Source: Microcystis aeruginosa LEGE 91341 (GTDB lineage: Bacteria; Cyanobacteriota; Cyanobacteriia; Cyanobacteriales; Microcystaceae). From it: a stretch of DNA of 37,554 nt. Position 1 is the stretch's first letter. Each line of letters opens with the position of its first letter. The notes beneath the pieces are model-generated. The model worked only from the letters and a program-made list of their open reading frames with translations, ran no database searches and was not told the DNA's origin. Location of the stretch: assembly GCF_015206885.1 (NCBI RefSeq), contig NZ_JADEXY010000022.1, forward strand, positions 1 through 37,554, read 5' to 3'. Both the position numbers and the translations under genes were made by a program. Positions 8,014 through 16,500 of the stretch are shown piece after piece.

Positions 8014-9807
8014 TCAAGCTTGTGCCTTTTCTCCCCAAGGTTGTAGCTTAGGCTCATACTTATAATTTTTAAAATCTTTTTTCATTTTTTCAACGAAGGT
8101 ATTATCGGGAAGGTGACGGGTCTTAAATAGATAAATTTGTTCTCCCATGGCCAGGTAAGCAGATAAAGACAGGAGTTGAAAAACGTAGAAAAGAGAGCGA
8201 GGAGATAACATTCCTAAGATTCCATAGCTTTTAAAACGAAATTTAAGATAATAGAGGCTCAGGTAAAACATAGTTGCTTTCATTCCTGCAAAAACATTAC
8301 ACCGTAGGGGTTCAAACTTAGTATTTCCTAAATAATGATCAAACTCTTTACTGGTTCGATAACCAAATAACAGTTGATCATTGCGGGTAAAATCCATTAA
8401 GCCAATATGAACTTGATCATCAACTAACTCATCAAAGTGTCTATGCAAATTATTAAAAAAACTATTTTGAGCAAAAAATAAAAAGTTGGCTATTTTCACA
8501 AAATGACTGATAAATTCTGAGTTGAGAAACCACTTACCCACATACATCGGCAATAAAACACCAAACCATAACATATTTTCACTATAAGTTCTCCAACTCA
8601 TGACAGAAGCATTTCCTAAGTGTTTCTCATGCTTTTGACAAAAGAAATTATAGGTTCTAGCATTCGTCAATAAAAACTGATTAAAGTCAGCTTGTTTTTG
8701 CCGAGCGTCTGGTTCTTGAGCTAGCTTGGAACGAATTGCTTCAGTGACACTTTCAATACTCAAAGCAGTCAAAACTAACCCAGAAGAATAAAAGGGATCA
8801 AACATATGAGCAGCATCACCTAAAATATACCAGTTGTCTTGAGAGATTATTTTTTTACTCATATGAGCTAATCTGGGCAAATTATGGAAATCAACTGTCT
8901 CACCACTTTCGATAATGTTGTAAACCAAATTATGATTAGCCTTTAAAAAGGCTTGAAATTTATTGATTTTATTGATTTCAGAAGTCGGAATAATATTTTT
9001 ATGATAAACAATCCCGATCGATAATTCTCTTTCATTCCTTTCAATTGGAAGCATCCATATCCAATGCCCATGACCAAAAAAATGATTCGTTGTATAATAG
9101 CGACTAGCAGCACTATTAGCAGGGTCATATCCATCGTCAAGAATTGTCCGATCTATGTTTTTAACCCGCAGCCATGAAGAGCCGGTATTAATTCCATAAA
9201 GTTGCTCAGGGTCAAACATTAAATTATCTGTTTTCTTGCCAAGAATAAAAGAACGACCAGCTGCATCAATAAGATGTTTAGCTTTCAGTTCAACTGTTTC
9301 TTTAGCTAGTTTAACTTTAACAGTATGCAACTCATCTTGAACAGTTAAATTTACATCAGCAACACGACCATGATAAAATTCTGCTCCCATTTCTAAATTC
9401 ATTTTCAGAACATCTTGCTCAAATTTAGCTCGATTAATCTGAAAGCTTTCCAAAGGAGGTGGACTGGCTGTCCAGATATGAAAGTAATCTTCACAACTTT
9501 CGGTTTGAGATTGATTTTTTGGCCAATGAAAACTGAGTCCATGCTTAGGACAATGATGTTCAATGAGGTATTCGTAAAGCCCTAACTCTTTGTACATAAA
9601 CATCGAGCTAATTTCGACCGTTGATTCTCCTACTTTTAGGTCTTTATCTGACCGCTCTAAGGAGCGGTGATCGATTAAAGCAATTTGAAGATTGGGAACC
9701 TTGAGTAAAAGATGTCTTGCTTGACAGACACCGGCAAATCCCGCCCCCATAACAACGACATCATAAACTTTTGGTGATACAGACACTAGATTTTCACTAA
9801 CATTCAT
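8014..9807 (-). CDS. FAD-dependent halogenase 3
   Basis: A 597-aa member of the tandem halogenase set, first in the transcription direction. Seen motifs: GAGFAG (21-26), GESTVE, HHCPKHGL with Lys88, HWIWMLP (W249, W251) and GDAAHMFDPFYSSGL. The change from APKYG to CPKHG and from PLYSPG to PFYSSG suggests an altered pocket. The start ATG is preceded by AGAGG. The upstream 413-bp spacer must carry the promoter for the three genes, but I cannot pick one out. As in the paralogues, the C-terminal region includes a hydrophobic FYLSLYYLKFRF stretch. Function is inferred from family motifs and from the neighbouring polyketide synthase. Confidence 0.88.
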   Translation of the reverse strand: MNVSENLVSVSPKVYDVVVMGAGFAGVCQARHLLLKVPNLQIALIDHRSLERSDKDLKVGESTVEISSMFMYKELGLYEYLIEHHCPKHGLSFHWPKNQSQTESCEDYFHIWTASPPPLESFQINRAKFEQDVLKMNLEMGAEFYHGRVADVNLTVQDELHTVKVKLAKETVELKAKHLIDAAGRSFILGKKTDNLMFDPEQLYGINTGSSWLRVKNIDRTILDDGYDPANSAASRYYTTNHFFGHGHWIWMLPIERNERELSIGIVYHKNIIPTSEINKINKFQAFLKANHNLVYNIIESGETVDFHNLPRLAHMSKKIISQDNWYILGDAAHMFDPFYSSGLVLTALSIESVTEAIRSKLAQEPDARQKQADFNQFLLTNARTYNFFCQKHEKHLGNASVMSWRTYSENMLWFGVLLPMYVGKWFLNSEFISHFVKIANFLFFAQNSFFNNLHRHFDELVDDQVHIGLMDFTRNDQLLFGYRTSKEFDHYLGNTKFEPLRCNVFAGMKATMFYLSLYYLKFRFKSYGILGMLSPRSLFYVFQLLSLSAYLAMGEQIYLFKTRHLPDNTFVEKMKKDFKNYKYEPKLQPWGEKAQA

Positions 9808-9844
9808 TAACTGCTACCTCTTTATGTAACCGTTGCAGGGGGAG

Positions 9845-9868
9845 GTGTCAATTAGCTAACCACAAAAA
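9845..9868. repeat. Direct repeat, first copy (24 bp)
   Basis: The segment GTGTCAATTAGCTAACC plus ACAAAAA recurs at 9910-9933 with two mismatches, 65 bp downstream. It lies just upstream of the halogenase operon. It could be a binding site for a regulator or transposon debris. Confidence 0.5.
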
Positions 9869-9909
9869 GACTGCCCGTTCCTGGTTTAGCATAGCGGTTC
9901 AGGAGTCGG

Positions 9910-9933
9910 GTGTCAAGTAGCTGACCACAAAAA
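9910..9933. repeat. Direct repeat, second copy (24 bp)
   Basis: This is the second copy of the repeat at 9845-9868, reading GTGTCAAGTAGCTGACC plus ACAAAAA. The 65-bp period is close to six turns of the helix, which would suit a pair of operator sites, but that is only a suggestion. Confidence 0.5.
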
Positions 9934-10140
9934 CACTACCTGCTGCACTCTGAGAGCCAAAGCTAGTCTGCCAGAAGTTGTACCGAAGAAAAATTAAGGT
10001 CGTGTAGGGGTTGCTATTGGGGAGTAAATCTGGTCTAATGGAAAGACAAGTGTGGTAACACAAAGCGAAGAAAAAGTTGAGAAAGCCCTCCACTGAGCGG
10101 TAGATCAGATAGCCCTTACTGTTATCTGTTCTTTTATCCC
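9934..10140. other. Intergenic spacer between halogenase and exporter operons
   Basis: This is the remainder of the 413-bp gap between the divergent halogenase and exporter genes. A minus-strand 87-codon frame crosses it, but it has no recognisable domain, no ribosome-binding site and begins inside a repeat, so I do not call it. Promoters for both directions should lie in this gap, but none has consensus boxes that I can defend. Confidence 0.4.
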
Positions 10141-10171
10141 CATAGACCAAATTTAAATGCACAACAGCTTA
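10141..10171. repeat. Copy B of the ~30-bp repeat flanking the halogenase block
   Basis: It begins CATAGACCAAATTTAAATG and ends AACAGCTTA, matching 4285-4315 in the same orientation. The two copies enclose exactly the three halogenase genes and their upstream spacer. Confidence 0.6.
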
Positions 10172-10220
10172 GCCTGGTCATAGCTTCTTTAACAGAACTT
10201 TTTGAGAATTTACCTTACAA

Positions 10221-11525
10221 ATGAAATCCCAACTTTTTGTTAAACTCAATAACCGGCTTCTCATTACCTGTCTCGGCCTTGGTACTATAGCGAGTGGGGC
10301 GGTGGCGACTTATGTAATTTGGCGCTATCAATTTTCGGATACAATATCTTCTTCAGATGTTTCATCCGTTCCGACAAAGCCGAAAGCAGTGGCGGCCTTA
10401 GGCTATGTGGAACCAGCAGGAGAGGCAATCAAGATTTCTGCTCCCGCTTTGGTAGAAGGCTCCCGCATCGACAAACTGTTAGTGCAACGGGGAGAATGGG
10501 TGAAAGCAGGCCAAGTTCTAGTGGTACTCGACAGTTGGGATAAGCTGGAAGCTTCACTGCAACAGGCGAAAGACCAGGTTCGCATTGCCCAATCCCGCCT
10601 AGACCAGGTGATGGCTGGAGCCAAACAAGGAGATATTATTGCCCAAGATGCTAGATCTAAAGAAGCCCGGGCAGAGCTAGAAGGTCAAATTATCACGCAA
10701 AAAGCGGCCATCGTCAGTTTGATGGCTCAATGGCAAGGAGAAAAAACTGCTCAATACGCTACTATTGAGCGCCTTAAAGCCGAGTTCCAAAATGCACAAA
10801 AAGATTGTCAGCGTTACCAGACTCTATCCCAGGAGGGTGCTGTCTCAGAGCAAGATCGAGATCGCTTTTGCCTGATGGCTAAAACTAGCCAAGAAAGTCT
10901 GCGAGAAGCCAAGGCTAATTTAAATCGAATTGTCACCACTCTAACAGCGAAAATTGATGAATATCAAGCTAATCTTCAGCGCACGGTGACAACTCTCGAT
11001 AAAAAAATCAAGGAAAACCAAGCGACCCTCGATTCAGTAGCTGAAGTCCGCCTCGTAGACGTTCAAGTTGCCCAATCGGAATTGATGGCGGCTCAAAGTG
11101 CTGTAAAAAAAGCCAAGGCTGATTTAGATTTAGCCTTGGTCAAAGCTCCGAAAGCGGGACAAATTCTCAAAATTTGGACCTGGCCGGGAGAATTGATTAG
11201 CGATCAAGGCATTCTCGACCTCGGTCAAACCAGCCAAATGTACGTCAACACTGAAGTTTATGAAACCGATGTCAGCCAGGTAAAAATAGGACAGATAGCG
11301 AAAATAACTAGGGATGGAGTTATTAGAGAATTGCGGGGAACTGTGGCTGAGATTGGCTTACAAATTGGCAAAAAAGATGTCTTGGGAACCGATCCAGTTG
11401 CTGATGTAGATGCAAGAGTGGTGGAAGTCAAAATTCGTCTTGACCCCTCTTCTAGTAAGCAAGTCGCCGACTTGACTAATTTACAAGTCAATGTCGTAAT
11501 CGATACGAGCAAAACTACCTTTTAA
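10221..11525 (+). CDS. DevB-type periplasmic adaptor (HlyD-like) of ABC exporter
   Basis: A 434-aa membrane-fusion protein. It has a short cytoplasmic N-terminus, one membrane anchor (about 13-33), a first lipoyl half-motif (VEPAGEAIKISAPALVEG, then VQRGEWVKAGQVLVVLD), a long coiled-coil hairpin (about 110-295), the second lipoyl half (VKAPKAGQILKI) and a beta-barrel region. This is the layout of DevB, the adaptor of the heterocyst glycolipid exporter DevBCA, which bridges the inner-membrane transporter to a TolC-like outer-membrane channel. The permease and ATPase genes follow in order on the same strand. Given its position between halogenases and polyketide synthase, it probably exports the locus product. 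The outer-membrane partner must be encoded elsewhere. Confidence 0.9.
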   Translation: MKSQLFVKLNNRLLITCLGLGTIASGAVATYVIWRYQFSDTISSSDVSSVPTKPKAVAALGYVEPAGEAIKISAPALVEGSRIDKLLVQRGEWVKAGQVLVVLDSWDKLEASLQQAKDQVRIAQSRLDQVMAGAKQGDIIAQDARSKEARAELEGQIITQKAAIVSLMAQWQGEKTAQYATIERLKAEFQNAQKDCQRYQTLSQEGAVSEQDRDRFCLMAKTSQESLREAKANLNRIVTTLTAKIDEYQANLQRTVTTLDKKIKENQATLDSVAEVRLVDVQVAQSELMAAQSAVKKAKADLDLALVKAPKAGQILKIWTWPGELISDQGILDLGQTSQMYVNTEVYETDVSQVKIGQIAKITRDGVIRELRGTVAEIGLQIGKKDVLGTDPVADVDARVVEVKIRLDPSSSKQVADLTNLQVNVVIDTSKTTF

Positions 11526-11588
11526 AATCATGAACAGTATCTGTGAATAACTTAGCCATAAATTAGCAGTCTTTAAGATGACGGAAAA

Positions 11589-12770
11589 ATGAAAAATTTT
11601 AACTGGAAATTACCAACAGCTTGGTTACAATTACGCTACCAAAAAACGAGGTTGCTGGTAGCTCTCTCGGGGGTTATTTTTGCGGTTGTAATTATCTTCA
11701 TGCAATTGGGGATTCGAGATAGTTTGTTTGACAGTGCTGTCCGGCTTCACAAAGCTCTCCGGGGAGACTGTTTTTTGATTAGTCCTCGTACCACTTCACT
11801 AATTGGTATGGAAACCTTTCCCGAACGCCGTTTGCTCCAAGCATCGGCTTTTGATGAAGTGGAATTAGTCAGTCCGATTTATTTAAGTTTTGCTCAGTGG
11901 AAAAATCCGAAAACTCGCAATTATTGGCGCAATATATTTGTTATTGGTTTTGACTTGAGGCATTCCATCTTAGATTTGCCAGGTGTGGCAGAAAATCAGG
12001 AGCAATTAAAACTTCCAGACCAGGTTCTATTTGATGCAGATTCTCGGTCTGAATTTGGACCAATTGTTACTGATTTTCAGAAAAATGGCAGGGTGGTCAC
12101 AGAAGTTGGTAAAGAGGGAAATAATCGGAAAATTCAAGTAGCCGGTTTGTTTAAACTGGGAACTTCTTTTGGTGCAGATGGCAATTTAATTGTTAGCGAT
12201 TTGAACTTTTTGAGAATTTTTGCTAATCGAAATCAAAGGTTTGTTAATATTGGGTTGATCCGCTTAAAACCAGGAACTAATCTAAATAAATTTTTAGATA
12301 ATCTCAAAAAATACTTACCACAAGATGTCAAAATATTAAGCAAACAAGAACTAATTGACTTCGAGAAAAATTATTGGCAAATTAGTACGCCAATTGGCTT
12401 TACTTTTAATCTGTCTGCTACCTTGGGTATTATTGTTGGTAGCATCGTTGTCTATCAAATTCTCTACACAAATGTTGCTGAACACTTATCTGAATACGCC
12501 ACCCTAAAAGCGATCGGGTACCGACACCGCTATCTCTTGTCGATGGTTTTGCAACAAGCTTTATTGATTGCTATTTTGGGATATATTCCTGGTTTTTTGA
12601 TTTCCCTGATTCAATACCAATTTATTCAACAGGCAACTTTATTGCCAATTCAAATGACGATAAGCCGCTCTTTATTTGTCTTTTCTTTAACTGTTACTAT
12701 GTGTTTTTTGTCAGGAATAACTGCCGTCGGAAAACTCAAAGATGCAGATCCAGCTGACATTTTTAAGTAA
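11589..12770 (+). CDS. DevC-type ABC exporter permease (FtsX-like)
   Basis: A 393-aa permease with MacB/FtsX topology: one membrane helix at about 21-42, a large periplasmic domain to about 265, then three helices at about 274-294, 315-342 and 358-380. YATLKAIGYRHRYL (about 303-316) is the coupling region typical of FtsX domains, and the protein ends in DADPADIFK, as DevC proteins commonly do. It would pair as a dimer with the DevA-type ATPase 17 nt downstream and with the adaptor 63 nt upstream. DevC relatives export glycolipids, so an amphiphilic or lipid-like cargo fits. Not a heterocyst gene here, since no heterocyst functions are visible in the window. Confidence 0.9.
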   Translation: MKNFNWKLPTAWLQLRYQKTRLLVALSGVIFAVVIIFMQLGIRDSLFDSAVRLHKALRGDCFLISPRTTSLIGMETFPERRLLQASAFDEVELVSPIYLSFAQWKNPKTRNYWRNIFVIGFDLRHSILDLPGVAENQEQLKLPDQVLFDADSRSEFGPIVTDFQKNGRVVTEVGKEGNNRKIQVAGLFKLGTSFGADGNLIVSDLNFLRIFANRNQRFVNIGLIRLKPGTNLNKFLDNLKKYLPQDVKILSKQELIDFEKNYWQISTPIGFTFNLSATLGIIVGSIVVYQILYTNVAEHLSEYATLKAIGYRHRYLLSMVLQQALLIAILGYIPGFLISLIQYQFIQQATLLPIQMTISRSLFVFSLTVTMCFLSGITAVGKLKDADPADIFK

Positions 12771-12787
12771 ATATTTTAGGAGAACAG

Positions 12788-13474
12788 ATGAAGCCAATTG
12801 CTATTAAAAATCTCAATCATCACTTCGGAAAAGGTAATTTAATTAAACAGGTTTTGTTTGATATTAATCTCGAATTATCCCAAGGAGAAATCGTGATCAT
12901 GAGTGGACTATCAGGGTCAGGAAAGAGTACATTGCTATCTTTAATTGGAGGATTACGTTCAGTCCAAAAAGGAAGCATAAAAAACCTAGGCAAAGAATTA
13001 AAAGGGTCCAGTGAACAACAACTGGTAGAAGTTCGTCGCCAGCTTGGCTATATTTTTCAAGCACATAATTTATTACCTTTCCTAACGGTTCAGCAAAATG
13101 TTCAAATGTCTATTGAACTCGATGACAATCTAGATAAACAGCAGACTGATGAGCGAGCAAAAGTAATACTTAAAGAAGTTGGCCTAGAAGAAAGAATAAA
13201 CTACTATCCTGAGAACCTCTCAGGGGGACAGAAACAAAGGGTAGCGATCGCCCGTGCCTTGGTTCATCACCCCAAATTAATTTTGGCTGACGAACCAACA
13301 GCGGCTTTGGACAGCAAGACAGGTCGAGATATTGTCTGCCTAATGCAGCGTCTCGTCAGAGAACAACAATGTACTATTTTGCTAGTCACTCACGACAATC
13401 GCATCTTAGATATTGCCGACCGCCTCCTTCACATGGAAGATGGTCGACTAATTGAAGTCAATAGAGTTTGTTGA
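12788..13474 (+). CDS. DevA-type ABC exporter ATPase
   Basis: A 228-aa nucleotide-binding subunit with all catalytic elements: Walker A GLSGSGKST (40-48), Q-loop at FQAHN (90-94), signature LSGGQ (144-148), Walker B LILADE (164-169) and the switch His202 in VTHD. The MacB/LolD/DevA class is recognisable from LMQRLVREQQCTILLVTHD and the short C-terminus ending LLHMEDGRLIEV. AGGAGA precedes the ATG. It ends 44 bp from the 3' end of the convergent polyketide synthase gene, with no strong intrinsic terminator between, so the two transcripts may overlap at their ends. It powers the exporter formed with the two upstream genes. Confidence 0.93.
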   Translation: MKPIAIKNLNHHFGKGNLIKQVLFDINLELSQGEIVIMSGLSGSGKSTLLSLIGGLRSVQKGSIKNLGKELKGSSEQQLVEVRRQLGYIFQAHNLLPFLTVQQNVQMSIELDDNLDKQQTDERAKVILKEVGLEERINYYPENLSGGQKQRVAIARALVHHPKLILADEPTAALDSKTGRDIVCLMQRLVREQQCTILLVTHDNRILDIADRLLHMEDGRLIEVNRVC

Positions 13475-13518
13475 AGGCGTTGCCTCTTTGCCGAATGATT
13501 TAGTCCACTTTCCGCACT

Positions 13519-16500
13519 TTATGATAAGTCGCAGTAATTGGATAAAGCTTCTTTAACTCGATGGGGTAAAGGTGCTGGTTCATAAGTTCTTTTTTCTGTT
13601 GCAACTAACCAGACGGTAAATTGTTCGCCAATAGCAACTTTTTGTTTTTTTCCCTCCGGGGTGATTCGGAAATATTCAAATCTTAAACCCATCCCACACT
13701 CGGAGATTGATTGGAGAGACATAATTACCTCAATGGAGTCAAAAGGAAATGCTTCTCGCAAATATTTAACCTCACTGTGCCCTGTCCGAAATTCTCCTTG
13801 ACTTTGAGTTCTTTGATAGTAGTCTGGAATTAATTTATAAATAAATTGATCGAGAACTCTGCCTTGCCAAATCCCGTAAGTAGCAAAATTAATATTCCCC
13901 ATTGCATCACTGTCTTCTCTAGAGGTTTTGAAGATCTCTTTGTGTAAAAATAGACCTGGATGAGGCCCAGTCGGCAATTGATAAATCTTTTTGCCCATTT
14001 TATCAGATTTTGGTACAGGTTGAAGAGTAAAATCTGGAAGATGAAGCTGCTCGACAAAATTTTGCAGAAAAGCGGGTAAAGCTGTTGGCTCAGAGCTAAA
14101 GTTAGGAGATAACTGAACCCAAGTCATTGTCAATTTACTTGTCGCAATCCGTTCAAACTCACCATTAGGAAGCAGTTTGAGCCAATCATAATAAAAATTA
14201 ACGGTAGAATTGGCTGATCCTGAAACATTTCCAATCCAAATACGGGCTTCCAGAATATCTTGGAGTCCTGCCTCGCCAAAAATCTCAACTTGAGCGTGAT
14301 TAGTCACCATCCCGCAGTTTCCAGTCGCCAATTCCTCAACTAGAGCCTCCCGCAACGGCCACATCGCCAGATCTCGAACATTGTCTATCCAAGCAAAAAA
14401 TTGAGAAAAATAAACTGTTTTGCTAAAATTCGCCGTGTGTTTATGAGAAATTGGCCAGCGAACGACACAAATTTTAGAATTATCGTGGGCAATGTTAAGA
14501 CGATAAATATCAGAAGGTTGAACGCCCTGATCGAGCCTTGAGGTGGTAGAACAAGGGATAAAATCTCTGGTTTCTGGGGGGATATTGAACGCCTTAACCA
14601 CCACTGCCACAATTCTTGGTGCGCCGCGAGTCAAAACTATAGGAAAAGTGAGAACACTTAAAGAGTAACCTTCAGCCGTTCCCACAAAAAGAATACTATC
14701 TTCGACTTGATGACTCAGCGTTAGATCAATGTTTTGAAGATTTATGGCTTTGCGTAGAGCTTCGAGCGCTCCCCAAATCCGAGTTCCTGCAACATCTACT
14801 GATTCCGCTTGACGAGAAAGTAGTAACTGCCGCATCAAGGGTTCACGGGCATTTCCTAACAAGGCTAACCAATCAGCTTGAGAACGGTGAGTGATTGGTG
14901 CCAGATCACATCCTTGAAGAAAGCGATCGGACACACAGAGACAAAATTGATCATCATGAGATAAAGAGATTTCTAATGAGTCTTCTTTTAGCCCCTCAAC
15001 AACGGGTTTTCCTGAATCAAGCCATTTGATTTGAAATGGTTGAGATGTTTGTTTTTTGAGCGTTTTCTCAAAAATTGGCAGTTCGCATTGATGACGTTCT
15101 TCAACAGATAAGCGATGTAACCCTGGAAGATAAACGAGAGACAACGCAGGAACCGCCACTTTTAATTCTGGCGATCGTCGATACAGTTGAGATTGAAGTC
15201 TTTGTTCATCTCGCTCACTAGGATCAGCAATTTCTTCGGCTGTCGGATAATCTTCACGGCGTTCAAGAACACGAACTTGATAACCCTCAAGCTTTTCAAT
15301 AACTGCCCCCTCTGGATTCATCGCTAAAACAGTCGTATTGTACTGTCGGTCTTTTTGACCTTGGTTGATCGCTAGACCAAAACAAGACTCTGACTCGTAG
15401 GCATTAAATTGGTTAATTTCAAGGCTCTCGATTCCAATCGGTAAACAAAGATATTGAGGAATCATCACCTGTACTGAATGGATTAAAGAATCTCGGTAAT
15501 AGGGATCTCCTAAAATGAACGGCCCATCAGCCCGATCTAAATAGTCTTTTTCCCTCGCAGAACTATGAATCCCTTTCTGTGTGCGAAAGAGGATATGACG
15601 AGAGTCTAAACTATAAATCTGCTCTAAGCGTTGAAAACGAGGACCTTGAAACAATAACCAGCTATAGAGATCTTGAAGGGGATCGAGATCGAGAGGTGTT
15701 GAAGGCAGTTGTCTTTTCTCCAGAGGAATTTCCTTTGTTTGGCCAAAGACAAAGTCAGCCGCAAAATGCGCTAGGGCAAATCCTGTTCGTTCTGTTCTAA
15801 TTTCAGCGCGAACTCGTATCGGCTCTTGAGCCGACTGTCGTTCCAGTACCTCAGTCCGAAGTTCAATTTCTACTCCGTTTTTGGGGTCAACAACGATTGG
15901 CCTTTCTAAACGAATATTCTCTAAGCGAACTGATAAGAGGTTTTCTTTTCTTAAAGTATAAGCTACCGCTTGGGCCATAGCTTCCAGACCAAACACGGTA
16001 GGGAATAGATAAGAACCTTTGTAAATATGGTGTTGAACGTAGGAATCCCGTTTTAGAGTAAGATGGCTGCGAATAACGCTTTCTACGCCAGGTTCTAGTA
16101 TCTCTATCTGTTCTAGAAAAGTCAGTCTTGTTGGCGGTGCTGTTCGTTTTGTCAGCCAAGTATCAAAATTTCCTTTGAGAGAATCTAGATTACCGAGTCT
16201 TGCTGCAATTACGACTTGAGCATCTCCCGGATCATTTTCTACCAGTTCAACAAAACGACTGACTCCTTCTGATACCGAGATCGCTTCAATCCCCCTACGG
16301 GCTAGACTTTCTACTGCATTCATCCGCGCTCCCATGCCTACGTCTGCCCAGATACTATAGGCAAGGGAAATAACCGCTGTTTTGGGGTGTTCTTGCTGAA
16401 AACACCGGAGAATTAAATCTAATGCTTCATTGGAGAAGCTATACCAAGTATTTCCAGGCAGTCCCAACACCGAACCAATTGAGGAAAAGCCAACAATTAG

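Noticed and set aside
9899-10162. 87-codon minus-strand frame between the halogenases and the exporter
   Set aside because: No domain, no ribosome-binding site, starts within a repeat and overlaps a 24-bp direct repeat; treated as spacer.
13475-13518. Bidirectional terminator between the ATPase and synthase genes
   Set aside because: Only a weak AAGGC/GCCT stem without a T-run is visible.
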